Source: Achatina immaculata
Taxonomy: Eukaryota; Mollusca; Gastropoda; Stylommatophora; Achatinidae
Direction: 5' to 3'
Assembly: GCA_009760885.1 (NCBI GenBank)
Contig: CM019697.1
Location: 25,372,210 to 25,436,209 of the forward strand
DNA: 64,000 nt
Shown: positions 32,481-43,400 of the stretch, piece by piece
Layout of the letters: each line of letters starts with the position of its first letter
Position numbering within the stretch: the first letter of the stretch is position 1
Position numbers and translations under genes: made by a program
The notes under the pieces: generated by a model
What the model was told of the DNA's origin: nothing
Seen by the model: only the letters and a program-made list of their open reading frames with translations
Database searches by the model: none

Positions 32481-32587
32481 GGTAAGAAAACGAAAGCCAA
32501 GACAATACCTCCACCCCCCACCCCCAAGGAAGTGTTGTGTAGAATTACATGGACTTTTGTACACTTAGTAGATTGTTTATTCAACAG

Positions 32588-33342
32588 CGGGGTTAGAGCA
32601 TATGGGTGTACTGCAGAGAGTTAACAGTGGGGTTAGAGCATATGGGTGTACTGCAGAGAGTTAACAGTGGGGTTAGAGCATATGGGTGTACTGCAGAGAG
32701 TTAACAGTGGGGTTAGAGCATATGGGTGTACTGCAGAGAGTTAACAGTGGGGTTAGAGCATATGGGTGTACTGCAGAGAGTTAACAGTGGGGTTAGAGCA
32801 TATGGGTGTACTGCAGAGAGTTAACAGTGGGGTTAGAGCATATGGGTGTACTGCAGAGAGTTAACAGTGGGGTTAGAGCATATGGGTGTACTGCAGAGAG
32901 TTAACAGTTGGGTTAGAGCATATGGGTGTACTGCAGAGAGTTAACAGTGGGGTTAGAGCATATGGGTGTACTGCAGAGAGTTAACAGCGGGGTTAGAGCA
33001 TATGGGTGTACTGCAGAGAGTTAACAGGGGTTAGAGCATATGGGTGTACTGCAGAGAGTTAACAGCGGGGTTAGAGCATATGGGTTTACTGCAGAGAGTT
33101 AACAGCGGGGTTAGAGCATATGGGTGTACTGCAGAGAGTTAACAGTGGGGTTAGAGCATATGGGTGTACTGCAGAGAGTTAACAGTTGGGTTAGAGCATA
33201 TGGGTGTACTGCAGAGAGTTAACAGCGGGGTTAGAGCATATGGGTGTACTGCAGAGAGTTAACAGCGGGGTTAGAGCATATGGGTGTACTGCAGAGAGTT
33301 AACAGCGGGGTTAGAGCATATGGGTGTACTGCAGAGAGTTAC
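32588..33342. repeat. 40-bp minisatellite, about 19 copies
   Basis: Unit GGTTAGAGCATATGGGTGTA plus ctgcagagagttaacagtgg, 40 bp, very homogeneous; variants are cgg/tgg/ttg at the unit junction. The same array is present in two and a half copies at 30850-30950. Each unit holds a PstI-like CTGCAG. Confidence 0.96.
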
Positions 33343-33457
33343 AGGTTCATTTCTCGGCCATTGTCCTGGGCTGTTGCTGGGTTAATGAGAGACTGATCTG
33401 ATACGCCTTCGCCAACTGGCTTCTGGATATACAGGTTAGCTATGATTATTTGAGTGA

Positions 33458-33615
33458 ACAGTGATGACCAAAACCATGGTCGCCAGTAAACAGCAGATGA
33501 CCAAAACAATGGTCGCCAGTAAACAGCAGATGACCAAAACAATGGTCTCCAGTAAACAGCAGATGACCAAAACAATGGTCGCCAGTAAACAGCAGATGAC
33601 CAAAACAATGGTCGA
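33458..33615. repeat. 33-bp minisatellite
   Basis: About five copies of ATGACCAAAACAATGGTCGC plus cagtaaacagcag; 33 bp, so false frames on the minus strand. Confidence 0.93.
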
Positions 33616-33834
33616 CAGCAGACTTGAGGATTAGATTCTTTAGATTATGGTTACACGAGAACACCGCCCAGCAGCAGAGGAAAAACGAAGGGAAGCTACC
33701 ACCGATCTCTCAGTCCCTGCCACAATCATTGTCAAATTTGAACACTTGAAATGATTTTGTTAAAAATTAGCCCTTTCCTTGTATTGTAAATGTAAAATAT
33801 AGGCACATTTAGCCAACAAATTCACTGTCTGGAA
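33616..33834. other. Intron stretch, weak coding-like patch
   Basis: 33655-33760 has a moderately GC-rich patch (QQQRKNEGKLPPISQSLPQS in one frame) but no convincing acceptor or donor. Not called as an exon. Confidence 0.3.
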
Positions 33835-34080
33835 TGTGACCCTGATAGTGGTAGTGTGTGGTGTACGTCATGTCCAAATCTGTGGTAGTGGTAGTGTGTG
33901 GTGTACGTCATGTCCAAATCTGTGGTAGTGGTAGTGTGTGGTGTACGTCATGTCCAAATCTGTGGTAGTGGTAGTGTGTGGTGTACGTCATGTCCAAATC
34001 TGTGGTAGTGGTAGTGTGTGGTGTATGTCCTAAAAAAATCTGTGATGGTGGTAGTGTGTGGTGTACGTCCTGCCCACACT
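33835..34080. repeat. 40-bp minisatellite, six copies
   Basis: Unit GTGGTAGTGGTAGTGTGTGG plus tgtacgtcatgtccaaatct, 40 bp; the last two copies are diverged. Confidence 0.94.
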
Positions 34081-34612
34081 TAGTAGAATTTGTTTGATAG
34101 TTTCTGTTACAAACCCTGTAATCTCATGCACGATTCGACAAATGTAGCGGTGTTTTTTTTTGTATGCGTTTCTTTTCCCTATTGAATCCCCGAGCATAAT
34201 TATCACTTAAATTTAGCAGTTCTCAGTGTTCAATATCGTATTTTAATATATTCCTCATTATTTATAGGCATTCACATTTCTTGGTTTATGCAAACGTAAG
34301 AAACTTACACTGATGATCTACTTACTTTCATAGATTTATACTTATACACCTTTAACTTAGAATCTGACGCTTCCTTATAGGTAATTCTGGTACATGGCAA
34401 CTTGGCATTGTAAATATTTTATTCATATGAAAGATCTAACTTTAGTTGTAGCATTTAGTTACTGTATGCATTTACTTACTTTGTGTCATTTGCTGCAGTC
34501 GTATGAGCATGACTTTGTGGATCATGATGCTATTATAATTCTAACATTATGTTAGGCTTATGTTAAATATGAAATGTTTATTGTACTTGTTTTTTTTTCC
34601 TTCAACATACAG
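34081..34612. other. Intron stretch, nothing recognised
   Basis: AT-rich unique sequence. Confidence 0.5.
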
Positions 34613-35625
34613 AGTTTATATCTGGTGTCCTGTCTCACTATCTTGTGTTTAATCTGGCTTCTTGTCTCACTGTCTCGTGTTTAATCTGACTTCCTGTCTC
34701 ACTATCTCGTGTTTAATCTGGCTTCCTGTCTCATTATCTCGTGTTTAATCTGGTTTCTTGTCTCACTATCTCGTGTTTAATCTGGTGTCCTGTCTCACTA
34801 TCTTGTGTTTAATCTGGCTTCTTGTCTCACTATATTGTGTTTAATCCGGTGTCCTGTCTCACTATCTTGTGTTTAATCTGGTGTCCTGTCTCACTATCTC
34901 GTGTTTAATCTGGTGTCCTGTCTCACTATCTTGTGTTTAATCTGGTGTCCTGTCTCACTATCTTGTGTTTAATCTGACTTCCTGTCTCACTATCTCGTGT
35001 TTAATCTGGCTTCTTGTCTCACTATCTCGTGTTTAATCTGACATCCTGTCTCACTATCTCGTGTTTAATCGGGCTTCCTGTCTCACTGTCTCGTGTTTAA
35101 TCTGGTGTACTGTCTCACTATCTTGTGTTTAATCTGGCTTCTTGTCTCACTATCTTGTGTTTAATCTGGCTTCCTGTCTCACTATCTTGTGTTTAATCTG
35201 GTGTCCTGTCTCACTATCTTGTGTTTAATCTGGCGTCCTCTCTCACTATCTCGTGTTTAATCTGGCTTCCTGTCTCACTATCTCGTGTTTAATCTGGTGT
35301 CCTGTCTCACTATCTCGTGTTTAATCTGGTGTCCTGTCTCACTATCTTGTGTTTAATCTGGTGTCCTGTCTCATTATCTTGTGTTTAATCTGACTTCCTG
35401 TCTCACTATCTCGTGTTTAATCTGGCTTCCTGTCTCACTATCTCGTGTTTAATCTGGCTTCTTGTCTCACTATCTCGTGTTTAATCTGACTTCCTGTCTC
35501 ACTATCTCGTGTTTAATCTGGTGTAGTGTCTCACTATCTCGTGTTTAATCTGACTTCCTGTCTCACTATCTCGTGTTTAATCTGGCTTCCTGTCTCACTA
35601 TCTCGTGTTTAACCTGCCCCCCACC
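34613..35625. repeat. 32-bp minisatellite, about 32 copies
   Basis: Unit TCCTGTCTCACTATCTCGTG plus tttaatctggtg, 32 bp. Two positions vary often (ctcgtg/cttgtg; ggtgtcc/ggcttcc/gacttcc). The variant order is not simple but blocks recur, suggesting multi-unit duplications. Confidence 0.96.
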
Positions 35626-35734
35626 TCATAGCTCATCTAAATCAGGCACACTACCACGCATCAAAGTTGAGACTCTCTCATACTAAATATGCTCCCCAGT
35701 CGTATGCTAAATCAGGCATCAGATCATGAATTTA

Positions 35735-35900
35735 TGGTGCCCTGTCTCATGTTAAATCTGACGCCCTGTCTCATGCTAAATCTGACGCCCTGTCTCATGC
35801 TAAATCTGACGCCCTGTCTCATGTTAAATCTGACGCCCTGTCTCATGTTAAATCTGACGCCCTGTCTCATGTAAATCTGACGCCCTGTCTCATGCTGAAT
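35735..35900. repeat. 24-bp minisatellite related to the preceding array
   Basis: About seven copies of CCCTGTCTCATGCTAAATCT plus gacg, 24 bp. It shares CCTGTCTCA and TAAATCT with the 32-bp unit just upstream, so it looks like a shortened derivative. Confidence 0.93.
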
Positions 35901-36329
35901 CAAATACTGACTCTGAAACGTTAGCCAAGTGGGCGGGAGGAGCTTATTATTTCTTGTGGCAAGACTGACTCTTGCGTCTGGTGAAGGTTCCTCTAGTCAG
36001 AGCGGTCGAGACTACATGTGCTGGGCACTTTTGTATTGTGTATTTTGTAGCTACACACATACTGGGCATATTGTGTATTTTGTAGCTACACACGTGCTGG
36101 GCACTCTTGTAGTTTGTAATTTGTGGCTAGGAAGACATAGAAATATGCTGTAGTAGTGTGCGTAGGAAGTTATTGTGCTGCTAAAAGTTAAACTCATCCA
36201 CTATAACACGCAGGAAACCAGGCCAACTGTCCGCCAAGCAAACGTGTCCGTGCTCAAGAGAGCCTGTGGTGTGACAGTAAACCTTTAGAAAACAAGCAAA
36301 CAAAACAACCCCTACAGGGAACTCTAAGG
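35901..36329. other. Intron stretch with two-copy repeat
   Basis: Two copies (about 36015-36115) around TGCTGGGCA and TTGTGTATTTTGTAGCTACA. Otherwise unique. The open frame at 35929-36153 lacks splice context. Confidence 0.5.
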
Positions 36330-38130
36330 TTTTTGACTGTCAGATTCTTTCCTACCATATTCTGGCAAAGATATCTGATATCTGGCAAAGACATCTGATA
36401 TTCTTCTGTCAGGTTCTTTTCTACCATATTCTGGCAAAGACATCCGATACTCTTCTGTCGGGTTCTTTTCTGATATATTCAGAAAAAACATCTGATTTTC
36501 TGCTGTCAGGTTCGGTTCTTTGCTACCATATTCTGGAAAAGACATCTGATATTCTTCTGTCAGGTTCTTTTCTACCGTATTCCGAGAAAGATATCTGATA
36601 TTCTTCTGTCAGGTTATTTGTTACCATATCCTGGCAAAAACATATACTATTCTTCTGTCAGATTCTACCCTGCTATATTCTGACACAGACATCTGATATT
36701 TTGTTGTCAAGTTCTTTCTTACCATATTCTGGCAAAGATATCTGTTATTCTTATTTCGGGTCTTTCCTAACATATTCTGGCAAACATATCTGATATTCTG
36801 ATCTCAGGTTATTTCCTACCATATTCTGGAAGAGACATCTGATATTCTGCTGTCAGAATATTCCCTATCATATTCTGGCAAAGATATCTGATATTCTGCT
36901 GTCAGGTTCATTCCTAGCATATTCTCGCAAAGATATTTGATATTCTGCTGTCAGGTTAATTCCTATCATATTCTGGCAAAGACATCTAATATTCTGCTGT
37001 CAGGTTAATTCCTACCATATTCTGGCAAAGACATCTGATATTCTGCTGTCAGTTTCGGTTCTTTAATACCATAGTCTGGAAAAGACATCTGATAATCTTC
37101 TGCCAGGTTCTTTCCTGCCATATTCTGACACATACATCTGATATTCTGCTGACTGGTTCTTTCCTATCATATTTTGGCAAAGAGATCTGATATTCTTCTG
37201 TTAGGTTCTTTCCTACCATATTCCGAGAAAGATATCTGATATTCTTCTGTCAGGTTCTTTGTTACCATATCCTGGCAAAAACATCTGATATTCTTCTGTC
37301 AGATTCTATCCTGCCATATTCTGACACAGACATCTGATATGTTGCTGTCAAGTTCTTTCCTACCATATTCTGGCAAAGACATCTGATATTCTACTATTAG
37401 ATTATTACCTACAATATTATGACAAAAACATCTGATATTCTTCTGTCAGGTTATTTCCTATCATATTATGGCAAAGACTTCTGATATTCTGCTGAATGGT
37501 TCTTTCCTGTCTTATTCTAGGAAAGGATATCTGATATTCTTCTGTCAGTTTCTTTCCTATCATATTCTGGCAAAGACATCTGATAGTCTTCTGTCATTTT
37601 CTTTTCTACAATATTCTTGGAAAGACATCTGATATTCTTCTGTCAATTTTTTTCTATCATATTCTGGCAAAGGCCTCTGATATTCTGCTGTCAGTTTCTT
37701 TTCTACCATATTCCGACAAAGACATCTAATATTGTTCTGTCAGGTTCTTTCATGTAGTATTCTGACACTGACATCTGATATTATTCTGTCGATTTCTTTT
37801 CTGCCATATTCTGACACATACATCTGATATTCTGGCAAAGACATCTGATAATATGGTGTCAGGTTCTTTCCCTCCATATTCTGGAAAAGATATCTGATAT
37901 CTGACAAAGACATTTAATATTCTTCTGTCAGGTTATTTCCTGCCATATTCTGACACTGACATCTTATAACATTCTTCTGTCAGGTTTTTTCTGCCATATT
38001 CTGACACTGACATCTGATATTCTTCTGTCATGTTTTTCCCGCCATTTTTCTGACACTGACATCCGATATTCTTCTGTCAGGTTCTTTCCGGCCATTTTAT
38101 GACACTGACATCTGATATTCTGCTGGAGAA
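36330..38130. repeat. About 49-bp degenerate minisatellite, roughly 36 copies
   Basis: Unit ACATCTGATATTCTTCTGTC plus aggttctttcctaccatattctggcaaag, about 49-50 bp, substantially diverged between copies. It is the oldest-looking large array in the window. Short open minus-strand frames (ISDVSV, EYGRKE) are artefacts. Confidence 0.94.
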
Positions 38131-38929
38131 ACTGTTTAAGCAGAAATCTGTGACTGTAACAATCCTGCACAAGGAACGTCGACAATCTGTTGAACTGGAA
38201 TATTTGCTGATTGTTTTTGTCCTCAAGAAAAATCTATTTTTTTCATGTATCGTCTTCTGTGACAGCATAACAAAGTAGTGTACGAGTACATCTCTTGTAA
38301 GTGTTTATTTTATTTTAGATCTAGTCTACTTCCGCTTCTGAGTGCATGTTTCACTGAGTCAGGTATGGTAGCTATTGTCCCTGAACATCACTGATGGTTT
38401 TGCCATTGACAGTATCGATTTTCAAAGTGAGAGTCACTGAAGTCTTCTCAGCAATGCAGCTGTCAAGTGTTAACTCTAGCTCCACTGAAGTCTTCCCAGC
38501 AGTACGGCCATCAAGTATTAACTCTAGCTCCACGAGATCACAAAAACCGAATCATACAAACTTATAATAAACATGTCTACCAAGTATTCACTTAGCAAAG
38601 AGCGTCATGCCAGTATATTGCATATATTGTACTTTATGTTATAGTTCATTTTTTTTAGTTTATTTTGTTTTTAGTTTATTCTGTTGTAGTCTGCAGTGCA
38701 ATTCATATTGTAATTATATAGTAGTTGCTGTAGTTTATTATGTCGTAGAAACAATCATTTCATTCCTAATTCTCTACAAAATCATCTACTAGCTCCAGTG
38801 TAACAGAAGAGCTAGAGAAACGAAATAAATCTACATAAATTGAGCCCATATACACGGGACTACACAATAAGTGAAAGCAGATGAACACGAAACAGCAAAA
38901 CTGATAAAGACAATATGTCACCAGGAATC
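38131..38929. other. Intron stretch, nothing recognised
   Basis: Mostly unique. A two-copy segment (gtcactgaagtcttc..gcagctgtcaagtgttaactctagctccac) lies at 38430-38535. Confidence 0.5.
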
Positions 38930-39070
38930 ATGAGTGTATAAGTATATAAAACTAAGTATATAAAACTATACACGAACAATTAGTGTATAAGTATATAAAA
39001 TTAAGTATATAATTATACATGAACAATTAGCGTATAAGTATATCAAACTAAGTATATAACTTTACACGGA
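38930..39070. repeat. About 48-bp repeat, three copies
   Basis: Three copies around TATAAGTATATAAAACTAAG and cacgaacaattag. Confidence 0.88.
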
Positions 39071-39084
39071 GCCACTGCAATAAA

Positions 39085-39300
39085 GCTGTGATAACAAAAT
39101 GTATAAACTAGGGGGAAAAGGAGCAGCTTTATTACTTAACGAGCACACAAACAAAAATGAAAAACATACAACTTACAATATATACTGTATGTTGCATGTT
39201 TTTCAGTATTTGTGTTTTTCTCACTTTCTCACTCCCTCTATCACTTTATAAAACTGTACCATACGCCTCTATCTATCTTTATTACTAGAACCAGTTTTAC
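39085..39300 (-). repeat. Dispersed repeat: source of the 14.9-kb array monomer
   Basis: The left part shares TGTATAAACTAGG and TTAACGAGCACACA with 22.3 and 23.97 kb. The right part, read on the minus strand (about 39290-39200), reads GTTCTAGTAATAAAGATAGA, then tagaggcgtatgg and cagttttataaagtgatagaggg, matching the last monomer and right flank of the 14925-16330 array (16300-16370). Here the monomer is single-copy. The element class is unknown. Confidence 0.7.
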
Positions 39301-39329
39301 TGCAGTTGTTATCTCATTTATCTGTGAGT

Positions 39330-40500
39330 GAGAATAGTTTACTCTCAGAATAATACTTGAAGAACATATTGAAAAGCAGAAACCATTAATACTGAACTTC
39401 ATAGATTTTAAAAAGGCATTTGATAGCATACACAGAGATTCATTGTGGAGAATTTTAAGTCTATATGGAATATCATCTAAAATTGTCAACATCATTAAGG
39501 ACTTATACAATGGGTATGGTTGTGCAGTCAAGACAGAAGAAGGGATGAGTGAATGGTTCCAGATTGAAACAGGCATGAAACAAGGATGTATACTGTCTCC
39601 TTTACTTTTTGGGATTACAATAGACTTCATAATGAAAAAATGCTGCACAGGTAACACAGGTATTGACTGGGTACATGGGACCCAACTAGAAGATCTTGAT
39701 TTTGCTGATGACATAACTCTTATCAGTAATAATGTGAATTCCATGCAAGAAAAAACAGATAGCCTGTCTTCACTGGCTAGCAAAATAGGACTTGAAATTA
39801 ACAAGGACAAAACAAAAATAATGAAAATTCCCATCAATCAAAATGGAAAAATACACATAGAAGGGACAGATATTGAAGAAGTCAATCAATTTGCATACCT
39901 TGGCAGCTACATAGACCAGGATGGTGACACTAGAAAGGAAGTTAGGATCAGAATTGCAAAAGCAGCATCAATCTTCAAGAATCTTGAGAACATATGGAAT
40001 TCAAAAGTTACAAGCACAAAAACCAAGTTAAGACTACTCAATTCAAATGTAATATCCACCCTCATTTATGCATGCGAAAGCTGGAAAACAACTAAAGAAA
40101 TAGAAAAGAAATTAGACTCTTTTGAAAACAAATGCCTAAGGAAAATACTCAGCATCAAGTGGAATGAATTCAAGAACAATGCAGAGATAAGACAGATGAC
40201 TGAACAACAACCAGTCTCATGGGTGATCAGGAAAAGGAGATGGACATATGTTGGTCACTTGATGAGAAGAAATGATCAGAGAATCCCAAAACAAGCTATC
40301 AAGTGGAACACAACAGGCCGAAGAAAAACGGGCAGACCGCGTGAAACTCTGAAGAGGACATTATTAAGAGAGGCCAAGTTAACAGGCATAAAATCCTTTG
40401 ATGAGGTTGAAAGACTCGCTGAAGACAGGAAAAATTTGCGAACTACTTTGCGAGCCCTATGTGACGTTTAACGGCACGGGAAGGATATAAGATATAAGAT
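39330..40500 (+). pseudogene. Non-LTR RT, best-preserved copy (5'-truncated)
   Basis: An open frame from about 39330 to TAA at 40469-40471. RT motifs in order: LILNFIDFKKAFDSIHRDSL (motif A), EWFQIETGMKQGCILSPLLF (motif B), LEDLDFADDITLISNN (motif C, FADD), then IGLEINKDKTKIMKIPI and a C-terminal LIYACESWKTTKEI and RKRRWTYVGHLMRRND. The C-terminus is TTLRALCDV. The tail GGATATAAGATATAAGATAAG is a short tandem repeat instead of poly-A. The upstream endonuclease and N-terminal RT are missing, so it cannot retrotranspose itself. The absence of internal stops suggests a young insertion. Sense orientation in a host intron. Confidence 0.92.
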
Positions 40501-41115
40501 AAGAGAATAGTTCTGGGAAAGATGATCGTTTTCCTTTCCTAGATTACAAGGTAGGTAACACAGCGAGGGCGGTTACATTTTCTAGTGCCAACATATTCAA
40601 GGTTCCGCTTCAGATGGCTATGAACCAGGATGTCCTTAAGATTTGGTTCCCCTTTGTATGCTAATAAGGGGTGGGTTAGAGAAGATGTCGCAGGTATCGG
40701 GGTTGAGTTGAATTAGTGACAGTTGGCGATAAAGAATTGTCTTTTTAAACTTTGTTGTCTTGATGAAGTTCTGTTTTCTCTTCTCTCTCTATTTCTTCGT
40801 CCTGTGCATTTTTGTATGAGTAAGGTGCATACGGAAACGTTACAACTGTTCCTAGTTTTTTTTCCTAGTTTATACATTATGTCACCAGGGCCGTCTTCAC
40901 AGCATTAAAGGCCCTTGAGCCCCAACCCACCCTGGTCACTTTTTAACTCACACAAAGAAAATTTACACTGACAATATTTGAATTGTGGGGCCCCTGGCTA
41001 ACTGTCCAGTGTGACCATGCTTTAAGATAGTACTGTATGTCACTATCATTCATACTACCAGCACTTGAGGAGATACAACTTATGTGATAAAAATATGCAA
41101 CTTCTCTTCTCACAG
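40501..41115. other. Intron stretch with possible small inverted-repeat element
   Basis: At 40886-40994 the ends CCAGGGCCGTC and (reverse complement) CCAGGGGCCCC bracket about 110 bp, weakly suggesting a MITE. Otherwise unique sequence up to the acceptor at 41115. Confidence 0.35.
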
Positions 41116-41205
41116 TAAGCCAACCCCGCCTTCAGTTAATGAGGCAGGTGAGAGAGACTGGAGCCAGTCGGCTGTACTCCGGTACATCAATCAAGAGGAC
41201 TCTAG
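41116..41205 (+). CDS. Zasp-like: Exon: symmetric cassette exon
   Basis: The acceptor is cttctcttctcacag|taa and the donor ggactctag|gtcagc. The 90-nt exon completes Thr from the ZM exon and leaves two bases of Arg, so it is phase-symmetric and can be skipped without frame change. It reads TKPTPPSVNEAGERDWSQSA then VLRYINQEDS(R). The DWSQSAVLRYINQED block is the only non-proline, apparently helical part after the ZM, possibly a conserved short motif that I cannot name. If the donor is unused, the frame adds RSAFC and stops at 41219, with AATAAA at 41343: a possible alternative C-terminus. Confidence 0.82.
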
Positions 41206-42040
41206 GTCAGCCTTTTGTTAGGTCATCATCATTGTCCTCACACTCTTCACTCTCCACATTAAAACACGCATCATTTTACAGCCACTGTCAGCGCTTCATC
41301 TATGTTCATCTGCATTTTTCTTGCTCTGTGTTAAATAAGAATAATAAATAAATAATAAAAAATATCTTAGTTAAAATAAATGTTAAAATTCTTATCTACA
41401 TTTCTTGAAAGTGGAGGCCTATAGTTGGTTACATAACATTTCTAACATAATATGTTTTATGAAGGAAGAGTTAAACATTTATTTCATATGTTTTGTGAAG
41501 GAAGGTTTAAATTGTTATCTCATTTGCAACATTTTCTTACCTTTATGGCTATTTTCTGCTCATTGTAAGACAAAAGTTTATTTATTTCAGGTTCTTTTGT
41601 GATACATTTGTCTTTCTCATTAGAAAGTAATGTTCATCTCAAAACAGTGCTATTCTGTTTGTCTGTAGCAGACCTGTGCTATTCTGTTTGTCTGTAGCAG
41701 ACCTGCTTGTCTGTCAGTTTCAGACAGAGGTGTTTGATGTATAAAAAATTGCCAACTGTAAATGACAATGATTTCTGATTTGGTAAATTACTGACATCAG
41801 AAAATCACTTTTTTTAACTTGGTTATGTCAGAGCGACATAACTGCATTCATATTGTAAATATGAGGCAAATAATATATGAAATTAGTACAGAGAAACAAA
41901 TAGTTTGAGCAACGCTGATAATAATCGCACATAAGAAGATCATTCATGCATGTAAGGGAAAGCAGCATCAGAGAAAGTTCAAAACTTGAAATTTGTTTCC
42001 AGGATTTATATCATTAGTTCTGACAGAGGATCAGAGTACA
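41206..42040. other. Intron stretch; possible alternative 3' end
   Basis: AATAAA motifs occur at 41343-41348 and nearby in an AT-rich run. Two copies of GTGCTATTCTGTTTGTCTGT lie at 41649-41698. Otherwise unique. Confidence 0.5.
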
Positions 42041-42044
42041 AGGT

Positions 42045-42312
42045 AGAAGATCTGAGGAGGTTGAAGATCTGAGGAGGTAGAAGATCTGATGAATTAGAAG
42101 ATCTGATCAGGTAGAAGATCTGATCAGATAGAAGATCTAATGAGGTAGAAGATTTGAGGAAGTAGAAGATCTGATGGTTGAAGATCTGATGAAATAGAAG
42201 ATCTGATGAATTAGAGGATCTGATGAGGTAGAAGATTTGAGGAGGTAGAAGATCTGATGAAGGAGAAGATCTGATGAGGTAAGAAAATCTGAGGAAGTAG
42301 AAGATCTGAGTT
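42045..42312. repeat. 17-bp minisatellite A
   Basis: About 16 copies of AAGATCTGATGAGGTAG (17 bp) with frequent small changes. Confidence 0.93.
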
Positions 42313-42354
42313 CTCACTAGAATTTAGATAAAACTGCAAGCTTCATCCTAGTAT

Positions 42355-42768
42355 GTAAGAAGGCTACATACTTAAAAAGAAAACACACTTAAGAAGATTA
42401 CATACTTAAGAAGACTATACACTTAAGAAGACTATATACTTAAGAAGACTATATACTTAAGAAGACCATACATTTAAGAAGACCATACACTTAAGAAGAC
42501 TATACACTTAAGAAGGCTGCACATTTAAGAAGACTACACACTTAAGAAGGGTACATATTTAAGAAGACTATACACTTAAGAAGACTATACACTTAAGAAG
42601 GCTACACACTTAAGAAGACTACACACTTAAGGAGACACTATACACTTAAAAAGACTACACACTTAAGAAGACTGCACACTTAAGGAGACTATACACTTAA
42701 AAAGACTACACACTTAAGAAGACTGCACACTTAAGGAGACTGCACACTTAAGAAGACTACACACTTAG
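42355..42768. repeat. 17-bp minisatellite B
   Basis: About 24 copies of ACTACACACTTAAGAAG (17 bp), with some longer units. It has the same period as the preceding array but unrelated sequence, separated by 43 bp. Confidence 0.94.
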
Positions 42769-42929
42769 TCTGACTTCAACACTTACATGTAGAAAAAGAT
42801 GAAGAATGAATTGTATGATGAAAATAGTTCTCACAGCCACTAAGAACTATGCTTGTAGCCAAACCATTTACTGCAACAAATGCAACACTTCAATGACTTA
42901 CTAACCTTCTGCTACTTTCTTCTTCTTAG

Positions 42930-43041
42930 GAAAAGTAAGCAACCAGCCCCTGCTGTTGCTCCAAAGCCCCAGTACAGTCCAGTGAAAGCCCCAAAGCCTT
43001 ACCAGCCATTCCAGCAGGAAGTTGGATCCTCAGACTTCTAA
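42930..43041 (+). CDS. Zasp-like: Terminal exon, proline-rich C-terminus with stop
   Basis: The acceptor has a strong pyrimidine tract (ctactttcttcttcttag|g). The exon completes the codon left by the cassette or ZM exon (both leave two bases) and reads KSKQPAPAVAPKPQYSPVKA then PKPYQPFQQEVGSSDF, with TAA at 43039-43041. A free C-terminal SSDF follows. Both splice routes, ZM exon to terminal and cassette to terminal, keep the frame. No LIM zinc-finger cysteines occur. I infer a PDZ-linker-ZM isoform end. Confidence 0.85.
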
Positions 43042-43049
43042 CTGACTTA

Positions 43050-43400
43050 CTGAGAAACATCACAATTTCTGATCACTTTTGAGTGAAACATCACAGTTTC
43101 TGATCACTTTTGAGTGAAACATCACAGTTTCTGATCACCTCATATTGAAACATCACAATTTATCATCAACTTACAGTAAAAATTTTTTAAAATGTTCTGA
43201 TCATTTTATAGTGAAACATTGTGAGTTTTGTTCTACTTAAAGCAAAATATAGTAGTTCTAATGAAAGATATAGTGAAAAATATCATGAGTATTGATCAAG
43301 TAATAGTTTTCTTTTATTTTGATTCGTTTATGATGAAACAGTATGAATTTTAATCAGTTCACAATAAAACATCAGAACTTCTGATAAACTTACAGTAAAA
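43050..43400. repeat. About 33-bp degenerate repeat in 3' UTR
   Basis: Copies around GAGTGAAACATCACAGTTTC plus tgatcactttt begin a few bases after the stop codon. The first three are near-identical and later ones decay. Confidence 0.88.

Larger units (their letters stand above)
29013..32587. repeat. Large segmental duplication (1.84 kb and 1.64 kb copies)
   Basis: Copy A is 29013-30850 and copy B is 30950-32587. Both contain, in order, a LINE 3' end with a (GAT)n tail, unique sequence, a 28-bp array interrupted by an (AT)n run, and another 28-bp array (accatccacc). Copy B is shorter mainly by loss of array units. About two and a half units of the 40-bp array lie between the copies, and the same array continues after copy B. 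The left junction of copy B falls inside an array unit at GGGTGTA, with GTGTA also present at the left end of copy A (microhomology). Confidence 0.95.

Noticed and set aside
33655..33760. Possible exon QQQRKNEGKLPPISQSLPQS
   Set aside because: No pyrimidine tract or clean AG/GT in the needed phase; the frame stops shortly after.
39241..39837. 198-codon minus-strand open frame
   Set aside because: It is antisense to the RT motifs A-C of the plus-strand LINE copy.
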